64,000 bases of DNA from Torulaspora globosa. Taxonomy: Eukaryota; Ascomycota; Saccharomycetes; Saccharomycetales; Saccharomycetaceae. The DNA lies in NCBI RefSeq assembly GCF_014133895.1, contig NC_050733.1, positions 248,001 through 312,000 on the forward strand, in the 5' to 3' direction. Every line of letters begins with the position of its first letter. The stretch's first letter is position 1. The notes under the pieces were generated by a model, which was not told the origin of the DNA, did no database searches, and saw only the letters and a program-made list of their open reading frames with translations. This document shows positions 28,585 through 36,714 of the stretch, in pieces. Both the position numbers and the translations under genes were made by a program.

Positions 28585-29922
28585 TCATTGCTGCCAGGTA
28601 TTTCTGGCTTGCTCGTTTGCTTGTTCAATTCTCTTCTTCATCGCTTTGGTCAGTTTGGCCGAGTTATTGACGTTCGTTTTGGTCACAGATGCTACGCCCG
28701 TGGCGCTCTTTAGCGATGAGTTGACCATGCCAAGTCCTATCTCTTCGCCGTAGCCGTCTAGGATTGTCTGTTCTTGCTTGCCGAACTCCATTCTATTCTG
28801 CAGCTGTCTTAGATGGGACAACTGGAACTGCTGCTTATATTTCCGGAACTTCCTTCCGGCTCTCTTCTTCTTGGGTTCATCCTTGGGAACCGGCAACGGC
28901 TTCACCACTGCGTTGCTTACTGCCTCCCGCTGCTTGAGTATTTTCTGCTCGATTTCCCGCCTCCATCGGGAACCTACGGTGTCCTTGGCCTTGGTGCCTG
29001 GAGTTATGCCTGCATCGACTCTGGCCGCCAGCGCCACTTTGGCGCACGCCATGCGCAGCGCCTGCTTGTGGTACTCGTACGGCTGCGATTGCACGAGATC
29101 AGACCTGTAAATGTACCCTTCCTGTCGTACCTCGGTGAGCGAGGTATGCTGTTCGTGGGCAAGATGCTTATTCTTGCCAATCGAGGCCAGATTACAGCTG
29201 GGTATCTGGCTCAGCTCGAGGATCCCGCCCGCATGCGACAGCAGGTGTGACGCAACCTCTGGGCCGATAAACGCACACAGGTTGGGCGCGACGTGCGACA
29301 CTTTCTGAATGATGAATTGTCTGACGTTGCTCTCGATCGCCAGTATCGCCAGCATGTTGCTGCGAGCTCTTGAAATCTCGACCTTCTTTTCGTTCGGCCA
29401 GGGCAGATCGTCCCGGTAAGACGTCTTCATCGACATCTTCAACACCAGCACCTGTTCCTTCGACAGCTCCGCCTGTGACTCGAGCTTTTCCGCAGACGCT
29501 TCGCCATCTCGCTCTATTATGTCTATCACCTGCACGTACTGCTTCGGACTCGGAACCAAAGCCTCGAGTTCTCCGAACTTGGCGCGGTACAGCGTCCTGC
29601 TATACGTGTGCAAAAGCCGAACTTCGTTCTGCAACAACGAGCACAGCTCATTCAGTCTGTGAAGTACCCAAGGCAGGTTATTTCCAACGTTACGCAGCAA
29701 AGACGAGACCTTTTCGTCTAGAATCGGCACATACGAGAAACGTTGCCAAACATCAGCCTGCGGTCCCAGCACTGGCTTATAATCCTCAATGAATCGTCCC
29801 ACAAACGAAAGATCGTCATTATCTGGCCCTTGCTCCAGCTTGTCTATCTTTCCCAGCTCCTCATCCTCTTCTTCCTCCCCAGCGAGATCAAACTCAAGGT
29901 CCTTAGCGAGATCCTCCTCCAT
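28585..29922 (-). CDS. PRP31: U4/U6 snRNP protein Prp31
   Basis: Prp31 bridges U4/U6 and U5 to form the tri-snRNP. The 445-aa product has an acidic N terminus (MEEDLAKDLEFDLAGEEEED), a coiled-coil region and the NOP domain with its RNA/15.5K-binding segment at about 215-255 (CAFIGPEVASHLLSHAGGIL, ASIGKNKHL). A basic C terminus follows (KKKRAGRKFRKYK, about 355-370). It is somewhat shorter than S. cerevisiae Prp31 (494 aa). Position next to DBF2 matches YGR091W. It is divergent from RPC40 across 246 bp. Confidence 0.94.
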   Translation of the reverse strand: MEEDLAKDLEFDLAGEEEEDEELGKIDKLEQGPDNDDLSFVGRFIEDYKPVLGPQADVWQRFSYVPILDEKVSSLLRNVGNNLPWVLHRLNELCSLLQNEVRLLHTYSRTLYRAKFGELEALVPSPKQYVQVIDIIERDGEASAEKLESQAELSKEQVLVLKMSMKTSYRDDLPWPNEKKVEISRARSNMLAILAIESNVRQFIIQKVSHVAPNLCAFIGPEVASHLLSHAGGILELSQIPSCNLASIGKNKHLAHEQHTSLTEVRQEGYIYRSDLVQSQPYEYHKQALRMACAKVALAARVDAGITPGTKAKDTVGSRWRREIEQKILKQREAVSNAVVKPLPVPKDEPKKKRAGRKFRKYKQQFQLSHLRQLQNRMEFGKQEQTILDGYGEEIGLGMVNSSLKSATGVASVTKTNVNNSAKLTKAMKKRIEQANEQARNTWQQ

Positions 29923-30054
29923 CGGCCTACCAGTGCCAGCAGATAGTGCAAGCCAGGCCTGCCTAGCGATTCATTAGGAAGATCAACTAGTGCTCATCTC
30001 ATCTGTATTGAGAATCGTATCAAAGCACATTGTAAGTGTTCAAATTCTTAGTCG

Positions 30055-30087
30055 AAAATTTTTCAGCTTTAAGATTGGCGATGAGCT
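30055..30087 (+). promoter_or_regulatory. RRPE and PAC elements before RPC40
   Basis: AAAATTTTT (30055-30063) within GAAAATTTTTC is an RRPE. GCGATGAGCT (30078-30087) is a perfect PAC box. They lie about 82-114 bp before the RPC40 ATG, as in RNA polymerase I/III subunit promoters. Confidence 0.7.
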
Positions 30088-30168
30088 AAGATTACGGTGG
30101 TAAATCAGTCGAAATATCGTTGATTAGGCCTCTTAGCTTCATCTTAGTCGATTGCAATTGATTTCAAA

Positions 30169-31176
30169 ATGTCTAATATAGTTGGAATCGAATATAACCG
30201 TGTAACGAACACGACTTCCAATGATTTTCCAGGGTTTTCCAAGGAAGGCGAAAATGCATGGGATGTGAATAAATTTAGAGAGACATTTGACATTCAAATA
30301 AGCAATCTTTCAGAGAGAGAAGCGACGTTTGATTTAATCGGCGTCGATACTTCAATTGCTAACGCTTTCCGTCGTATCATGCTCTCCGAAGTGCCATCGT
30401 TGGCAGCTGAACACGTCTATTTCCTAAATAATACATCTGTGATCCAGGACGAAGTGCTAGCACACAGAATAGGCCTTATTCCGTTGAAGGTGGACCCTGA
30501 TATGCTGACGTGGGTCGACACCAGTTTACCAGAGGACGAGAGGTTCACAGATGAAAACACCATTGTGTTGACTTTGGACGTTACATGTACGAGAAACCCA
30601 GATGCACCAAAGGACTGTACCGACCCGAAGATCCTGTACAGAAACTCGAGTGTTTACGCTCGGGACTTGAAGTTCGAACCGCAGGGCAGACAGGCGGAGA
30701 TCTTTGCCAAATGTCCGGTGCGTCCAGCACATCCAGATATTCTTCTAGCGAAGCTAAGGCCCGGGCAAGAGATCTCACTTCGAGCACACTGCATCCTTGG
30801 CGTTGGCGGAGACCATGCCAAGTTCTCGCCGGTTGCAACGGCTTCTTACAGGTTACTGCCTGACATCAAAATCACCCAGCCAATCAAGGGAGAAGCAGCC
30901 AAGAAGTTCCAAAAATGCTTTTCGCCAGGCGTCATCGATATCGATAAGTCCACGGGCGAAGCTGTGGTGAAGGACGCTAGAAGGGACACGGTATCTAGAG
31001 AGGTTCTCAGACACGAAGAATTCGCCGACAAGGTTAAGCTGGGTAGAGTGCGGGACCACTTCATTTTCAACGTCGAAAGCACTGGAGCAATGACACCAGA
31101 GGAAATCTTCTTCAAGTCTGTGAGAATCTTGAAGAATAAAGCTGAATATTTGAAAAATTGTCCAATTGCTCAGTAG
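30169..31176 (+). CDS. RPC40: RNA polymerase I and III shared subunit Rpc40 (AC40)
   Basis: The 335-aa alpha-like subunit dimerises with AC19 and nucleates assembly of RNA polymerases I and III. The archaeal RpoD/eukaryal RPB3 fold is clear: dimerisation segment DTSIANAFRRIMLSEVPSLA at about 64-83, then an inserted domain, and a C-terminal dimerisation helix. Length equals that of S. cerevisiae Rpc40 (YPR110C). It is convergent with GLD1 (75 bp apart). Confidence 0.97.
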   Translation: MSNIVGIEYNRVTNTTSNDFPGFSKEGENAWDVNKFRETFDIQISNLSEREATFDLIGVDTSIANAFRRIMLSEVPSLAAEHVYFLNNTSVIQDEVLAHRIGLIPLKVDPDMLTWVDTSLPEDERFTDENTIVLTLDVTCTRNPDAPKDCTDPKILYRNSSVYARDLKFEPQGRQAEIFAKCPVRPAHPDILLAKLRPGQEISLRAHCILGVGGDHAKFSPVATASYRLLPDIKITQPIKGEAAKKFQKCFSPGVIDIDKSTGEAVVKDARRDTVSREVLRHEEFADKVKLGRVRDHFIFNVESTGAMTPEEIFFKSVRILKNKAEYLKNCPIAQ

Positions 31177-31251
31177 TCATTAGCATCAGATGAAAGCTAA
31201 CGAGGATATAGATTCATACGTATGGAAGCTCAGACTTTTATCTACAGATTA

Positions 31252-32136
31252 TCAAACCATCGAAGATGTATTGTTTGCCGTCTCTATCATCGGAAACACT
31301 ATATCACTGATCGCTCCTATCGGATCTATCCGAGTGACGTCCACTTTGCCATCGTAACCATCACTAACGATAGCCTCAGAATGATCCCCATCCACGTCTT
31401 TCTGATCGCCCAGGTCAGCAAAATTGATACATGTAAGCACAAAAAGGGTGAACTGGCAGAGCAGGATGGTAAATTCGAACATCACGATACCCAAGTTGCC
31501 CTTAAAGTTGGTCTGTGGTAGAGTTTCCCCGATCATTTGCATGGAGAACCCACCCTTTCGCTCGCCCTGGATGATACCATTGGCATTATTGAACGGAGAA
31601 GGCGTGTTGGCTAGCCCTGCTTCGAGAAGATGGTTGCCTTCCAGCTTCCCAATGAAATTTACAGGGAAGATGAGGGCTGAAATGATGAAAAGAACATTAA
31701 AAGTAAGAGAACCATGGAAAAGAACTTTTCTGATTTTCCTCTTGATTGCCTTGCTTTCTTCCTCCATCTGAGCTTCCGATCTCGCAGCCGTCTGGCTGTC
31801 ATCGCCGGACGGGAAAGCCCCCGGCATAGGTACAGTCTCGGCATCCATAGTTCCAGAAAGTGTGAAGAAATGCGCCGATCCGCGGTTCTCACGAGCCCGT
31901 GAGAGCCTTTGTATCTGTATGTCGCTTGGAAACGGAACTGCCAGCAACGATTGGACACACACTCTCAACATGAGATTCCAAATGGTGCAACCGTACTTCA
32001 AATAATACAAAACGATGACAATATAACCCAAATAACTCATCTTAGTTACCAAGTTCCTTTGAAAGTTCTTCCTTCGCAGTCGGTAAATACGTTCATCTTC
32101 GGTTCTTGACGAGTTTCTCCTCGTGTCACTATTCAT
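31252..32136 (-). CDS. GLD1: Golgi Dsc-complex targeting subunit (Gld1/YPR109W ortholog)
   Basis: The 294-aa membrane protein has the same length as S. cerevisiae YPR109W and lies next to RPC40 as there. Hydrophobic stretches sit near residues 34-70 (LGYIVIVLYYLKYG and the next segment), 140-162 (LTFNVLFIISALIFPVNF) and 218-245 (GIVMFEFTILLCQFTLFVL). In S. cerevisiae Gld1 directs the Tul1/Dsc transmembrane ubiquitin ligase to Golgi/endosomes, while its counterpart Vld1 serves the vacuole. The functional transfer is by orthology; the sequence itself shows only a multispanning protein. Confidence 0.82.
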   Translation of the reverse strand: MNSDTRRNSSRTEDERIYRLRRKNFQRNLVTKMSYLGYIVIVLYYLKYGCTIWNLMLRVCVQSLLAVPFPSDIQIQRLSRARENRGSAHFFTLSGTMDAETVPMPGAFPSGDDSQTAARSEAQMEEESKAIKRKIRKVLFHGSLTFNVLFIISALIFPVNFIGKLEGNHLLEAGLANTPSPFNNANGIIQGERKGGFSMQMIGETLPQTNFKGNLGIVMFEFTILLCQFTLFVLTCINFADLGDQKDVDGDHSEAIVSDGYDGKVDVTRIDPIGAISDIVFPMIETANNTSSMV

Positions 32137-32354
32137 GACGTTCCTTGATCCAACTAAGTAGGACAGTGAAGCCTCATATGTACCATCAATGCCTGCCGCA
32201 AAATGTACAGTCGGACAGACAGGATATCTTCCCTGGTGGTAGTATCTCTTATGGTTCTTAGACTATATATCCTGCTATAAAGATCCTCGTCAATAGCGAC
32301 TCCATTTCTTAAGAGTATATATGACTTAAAGACTACATAGAGTTTACCCATCAT

Positions 32355-35300
32355 CTACTGACTTTCAAACTTGACTGCAAGTTCCTTTGAGAAGGCTGCA
32401 ATCTCATGGAATATTGCGTTCTTGTTCAATTTAACGTTCTGATCATCGACGGGCTCGACATTGCAATCTGAGTTGACTCTGAACTTTTGATTCTTCTTGA
32501 ACAACGGCTTTATCAGTCCAGTAACGACGTTCTTATCTCCCTTGTCCGCCCCGTGGACACCGATGTATCTGTGACTGGAGAATATGATGCTATTCCTATA
32601 TTTCATGTTAAGGTACTTTACCAGATGGAAAGTTGGATCCATTCTTTCAGATAACTGAGAAAGGTCTGATGGGAAGTTGCGGGACGATTGGTCATTCGTT
32701 ATGTTTTTGAATTCTGAAGCGTTGGCAATACCCGATGAGGACTTCAAAGGTACTGGGGTCTTGAGACTGAGAACAAAATCGTAATCCTTCAAGGCAGGGG
32801 TGAACAGCAAATCGATCGTTTGCTTATTTACGCCGTGAGTTTTAATTAGGTTGATTGCAACCTTCGCCAGTGCTGTCAGTCTGGTGGCAATAGGTAACAG
32901 GATACCAGTAGAGTAGAGGATACCGCTGGGATCGTTTTTGGAGGCCACGAAAAACTGAAGATGAAGCCCGTTGGGATCTCCATTGCGGAGATTTGTGAAA
33001 TTGGATTGAATTCCCTTATACTGAGCTAGGGACAGTTTCTCAGACAGCTTGTTCAAAGTGGCCGCATCAAGTCCGTTCTCACCTTGCTCATCAACCGATT
33101 CGAACTCGTCATCTGGTCGTGTTAGATCCAGGACCAGTGGCTCCTCTTTCCAATTCCACTCGCTGATAAACTTCAAGACTTTCAGAAAACCGTTTTCCAC
33201 GGAACCTGGAATAGAATATGGAGCATGGTTCACAAATGGCTTTATCGCTAATAACTCAGCTAATTCGTCGTTGAGATGCCCCAGAAGTAAATGGGAATCA
33301 AGCCATTTCTTGAATAATCGAACAACTGGAGAGTAAAATTGATAGGAGTGCGAGATACTTTCAATTGTTCTTGTGTGTCTTATGGAAGCCAGATACCTGG
33401 CTGTAAACTTTAGGAATGTTTTTTCAAGCTCGGGCTTTAGTTCTTGTCTGGCATTGGATATGGCCCGTAGGTAGAGAACCTCGTCACGCTCAGTTAAGAC
33501 TCTTATTTTGAAACCAAAACCTTCCGGAGTTAGGATATTCAATAAGGTAATGTCCAAATTATTGGGAATAGACTCATCTCGAGTGAAGAAACATTTGTAC
33601 TTGCCATTGTGTTTGGACTCTAGCTCGGATTGGATTTTTAGCAGCAAAGCAGCCTTTGACTTCTCAAGTGACATGATCTCGTCAGGCCATTTGGGGGAGG
33701 TCTCGAATTCCAATATGACCTCTTGGAAAAAGTCAGGGTCTGAATACGCAAAAGGAACTGGTTGGCATAGGGAGGTATACCTGAATGCTGTCCCAACTGG
33801 TAAAATGGACTTTAAGGAGAGAGGCAATTCGATCTCAAAAATGAGTCGATAGAGATCATCAAATGATTTCTTGATGTTGTAAAAACTTGTCAGGTTCAAA
33901 ACTGATATCTTAGAGCTAGCTGGTAAGTTTGGTAATGGTAATAAGTTTTGGAAATATTTCGTTGTATCACTTTTGATGCTTGCCTGCTCTGATATGTGCT
34001 TCTTCAAAACGTAACCCAAGATTGATGAAATAATAGGCTCGGAAGATGATGTACTCCATATGCAACAATGCGTAATTGATCCGTCTTTGAAGCGACGCAA
34101 CGAAGCTTTTGGACCCCAAAAATTCTTGAACGCAATTGCCTCTGGTGTTGGCTCCTCCAGATGTACTGGTCCTTTTGTTACAAGCTTTTCACTCTCTGCC
34201 GGATTGTTGATTATGTTGATCTTGACTGATTCCAAGTTCAGATAATTGCCTGAACCGTGGTAAATCTTCCTTTTGGTAATAGGAAACGTGTCTTTCTGGC
34301 CATCAAGCTCGATTTCAACGAACTTGACCCTGTCACCCAGGGCGATTTTGATGACATTAGCAATCTTATTCACAAGAAAATTCTCCAAGGTAATGAACCT
34401 TATCTTTTCCATCGGACCGAATTTAGAATTCAATAAAAACTCTGGGTCATTCTTCCCATTAACTGGTAGCTGTAGATCATAACAGAAATCGTACTTGACA
34501 TTTTCAATTTTATTGATATTTGTTAAGAAAATATTGGAGAATTGATCCTGCACCACGTTATTGAGCATTGACATAGTCTCTTTGGCGTACATTTTCAGTA
34601 TCTCATAAGATGAGATAGACATTTTACTGAGGATGTTGACTTTTGTAGTTTTATCGTAGAGCGTTGGGATTTGAAATCCTTCCTCAATAACTCTGGAAGG
34701 GGCCGATGCATCAGAATGGAATTCCAAATGATTATGCTGGCAAAGATCTGTCGTCGCGAGCATTTTAATTGTGCCCTTAAAAAGTTGATATGATGAAAAA
34801 CCATGCAGAAGAATTTTATTACCGCTCAAACCACCTCCGTTTAGCAGAGCTGACATTAATACCATAAATTCGAAGGTACCGAAGCCCCCTAAGCCTCCTG
34901 AATGTGCCATTTTTGAAGAAAATCCACGCTGTTGAAGCCATAATCGTCCCAGTTTAGCAGCCTCTTTGAAGGACTCTGTTTGTTTCTTAGTTTTGTACAG
35001 AAACTTTAGGTATGCTTCGTAGGTGGTGGAAGATAGAACAGAAAAATTGTAAAGTGGTGTGGCAGGCAGAGATACATCAGCTTCTTGATGAGCCACTCGG
35101 ATACAGTTCCTATTGGGAAGTAATTTCTTAGCATCGAAGATCTTGTAAGGGAATCCGATTATTAGATTGATGGAGAACTTGGTCTTGTAAAAATTGTATT
35201 CTGCCTTAGCTGGATTATCGGAACCCTTGCAAGAGATCTTTAAAACCGGTAGCAGGCTGTCGCCATTGAAATATGAATACTCTAACTGCAGCAAATCATC

Positions 35301-35990
35301 CAACTTCTTCCTCTTGATCAAAATCAATAGATGATGTGTCAAATACGCCAAGTAAACGCTTCTCTTGTGCAAACACCTAAAATTCAAAAAATCTTTTTTC
35401 TCAAACAGCTCCTCAGGCATCGTCAACAACACATCCACAGTCGATCCAGATGGTTGGCTTATTCCAGCTTTCAGTGCGAACGAACCAATCAATAAAATCT
35501 CTGGTCTCTTGTAATTTACCTTGTAATTTGTTTGCTCGAAATCAGGCTTTGGGTCGACAAAAGGTATCTTGATTATTTTCCCCTTAAAATATGCATCCGC
35601 TTCTGCCATTGTCTTCTCCTCCCAATCTGGTACTTCATTAATCATATCATGCAACATATGTAGAACTTTTTCCATCTTCAAGATATGAGAGTCCTTCAGC
35701 TTCACTTGTTGCATTAACTCATCTATCTGCAACTTGAAGATGTTCGACTGGAATAGCTCTGCCGTCTCTTTAGCAATATGAATATCCTGTGCTGCCGTAG
35801 TTGAAGCTCTTACAGTATTCTGCGTCTCGCCATCGGAATCTTCGCCGCTATGTTCTGATTCATCATGCTCTGGCGTTTTATCATCAACACGCACTTTGTT
35901 GTCCTCTTTTATCTCTATAAGCTTCTTCCTCGACAAGGTGTCCTGCGCTATGTCTTCTATTTGTGAAGCTCTCCTCTTCACGCTCGACAT
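32355..35990 (-). CDS. UTP22: Utp22, SSU processome component (Nrap family)
   Basis: The 1211-aa protein (1237 in S. cerevisiae, YGR090W) belongs to the Nrap/NOL6 family, which is built from degenerate nucleotidyltransferase and poly(A)-polymerase-like modules. With Rrp7 and CK2 it forms the UTP-C module of the small-subunit processome; Utp22 also links to Ifh1. Recognisable Nrap blocks include GSFALKAGISQPSGSTVDV (about 165-185), which resembles an NTase GS motif, and HSGGLGGFGTFEFMVL (about 360-375). The N terminus is acidic. A PAC-like GTCATCGC and an AT tract lie about 200 bp upstream (36190-36213). Confidence 0.94.
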   Translation of the reverse strand: MSSVKRRASQIEDIAQDTLSRKKLIEIKEDNKVRVDDKTPEHDESEHSGEDSDGETQNTVRASTTAAQDIHIAKETAELFQSNIFKLQIDELMQQVKLKDSHILKMEKVLHMLHDMINEVPDWEEKTMAEADAYFKGKIIKIPFVDPKPDFEQTNYKVNYKRPEILLIGSFALKAGISQPSGSTVDVLLTMPEELFEKKDFLNFRCLHKRSVYLAYLTHHLLILIKRKKLDDLLQLEYSYFNGDSLLPVLKISCKGSDNPAKAEYNFYKTKFSINLIIGFPYKIFDAKKLLPNRNCIRVAHQEADVSLPATPLYNFSVLSSTTYEAYLKFLYKTKKQTESFKEAAKLGRLWLQQRGFSSKMAHSGGLGGFGTFEFMVLMSALLNGGGLSGNKILLHGFSSYQLFKGTIKMLATTDLCQHNHLEFHSDASAPSRVIEEGFQIPTLYDKTTKVNILSKMSISSYEILKMYAKETMSMLNNVVQDQFSNIFLTNINKIENVKYDFCYDLQLPVNGKNDPEFLLNSKFGPMEKIRFITLENFLVNKIANVIKIALGDRVKFVEIELDGQKDTFPITKRKIYHGSGNYLNLESVKINIINNPAESEKLVTKGPVHLEEPTPEAIAFKNFWGPKASLRRFKDGSITHCCIWSTSSSEPIISSILGYVLKKHISEQASIKSDTTKYFQNLLPLPNLPASSKISVLNLTSFYNIKKSFDDLYRLIFEIELPLSLKSILPVGTAFRYTSLCQPVPFAYSDPDFFQEVILEFETSPKWPDEIMSLEKSKAALLLKIQSELESKHNGKYKCFFTRDESIPNNLDITLLNILTPEGFGFKIRVLTERDEVLYLRAISNARQELKPELEKTFLKFTARYLASIRHTRTIESISHSYQFYSPVVRLFKKWLDSHLLLGHLNDELAELLAIKPFVNHAPYSIPGSVENGFLKVLKFISEWNWKEEPLVLDLTRPDDEFESVDEQGENGLDAATLNKLSEKLSLAQYKGIQSNFTNLRNGDPNGLHLQFFVASKNDPSGILYSTGILLPIATRLTALAKVAINLIKTHGVNKQTIDLLFTPALKDYDFVLSLKTPVPLKSSSGIANASEFKNITNDQSSRNFPSDLSQLSERMDPTFHLVKYLNMKYRNSIIFSSHRYIGVHGADKGDKNVVTGLIKPLFKKNQKFRVNSDCNVEPVDDQNVKLNKNAIFHEIAAFSKELAVKFESQ

Positions 35991-36367
35991 TATAGAGTGT
36001 GTTATAATCGCTGATGCAGCACCGGCAACGACGTTTGCAATCTATCTACAAACGGATCAGCCACCGTATCAAACACGAATATCAGGCGTGAAATACCTAT
36101 TGCGATAGATTCCCACAATAGTCTTGAATTATGGATATAACGTGTAAAGTTGTTTGGCGGAATGGTGTCTTCCTTCCCGAGATGGCACGACTCAATTTTT
36201 CACTGTCATCGCCTAGTAGGGCTCATTACCCGTTCCACTGAAGAAAAAGCTCTGCCTAGCTAGGCAGGACGCTCCTTCTAGCACTTTCCGCCGTCCGCCT
36301 AGAGCGGCAGCAGATACCGAGGAAGCCAGCCTGCAAGAAAAATCGTGGAAAGGCGGAACAAAAATAA
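35991..36367. other. UTP22 upstream region with a perfect palindrome
   Basis: The interval between UTP22 and tRNA-Thr holds a Reb1-type TTACCCG at 36226-36232 and a perfect 16-bp palindrome, CTGCCTAGCTAGGCAG, at 36252-36267. I found no LTR or solo delta, though tRNA flanks are their usual home. Confidence 0.5.
36360..36364 (-). terminator. RNA polymerase III terminator of tRNA-Thr
   Basis: Five T residues on the - strand begin four bases after the tRNA 3' end. Confidence 0.7.
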
Positions 36368-36439
36368 TGCCACCTGCCAGAATTGAACTAGCGACCTTTG
36401 CATTACAAGTGCAACGCTCTACCACTAAGCTAAGGAGGC
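36368..36439 (-). tRNA. tT(UGU): tRNA-Thr, anticodon UGU
   Basis: The 72-nt gene has no intron. The acceptor pairs GCCTCCT with AGGTGGC (one U-U mismatch at pair 4, as I recall it in S. cerevisiae). The A box is TAGCTTAGTGG. The anticodon stem TTGCA/TGCAA encloses the loop CTTGTAA with anticodon TGT. The T arm is GCTAG-TTCAATT-CTGGC. S. cerevisiae has a tT(UGU) gene between UTP22 and NNF2 on chromosome VII, so the position agrees. Confidence 0.96.
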
Positions 36440-36714
36440 AGGAAATATTTCGAGGGAAGTCCTAATTTATATGCTAAATAGGGCGGGCAGCCTCGATTTA
36501 AAAGAAGCCATAATATGCTTGTGTGAGTTGTATTGAAGTATCATAAGTTAGGTAATTAGACTACCTAAGGCATAGTATATAATGATTGCTTTTGAAACCG
36601 AGAATCAAGTGTCTACCGTGCAATACATGATTGGTATCTCACGGCTCCTATTGGTCACTTTCATCAGTTATGCAAATGCTGCGCTCTGAGTAATGAGTGG
36701 CAAAAAGTGGTTTA

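Noticed and set aside
36213..36425. A 70-codon frame over the tRNA-Thr gene
   Set aside because: It is the shadow of the tRNA and its flank; tRNA sequence explains it fully.
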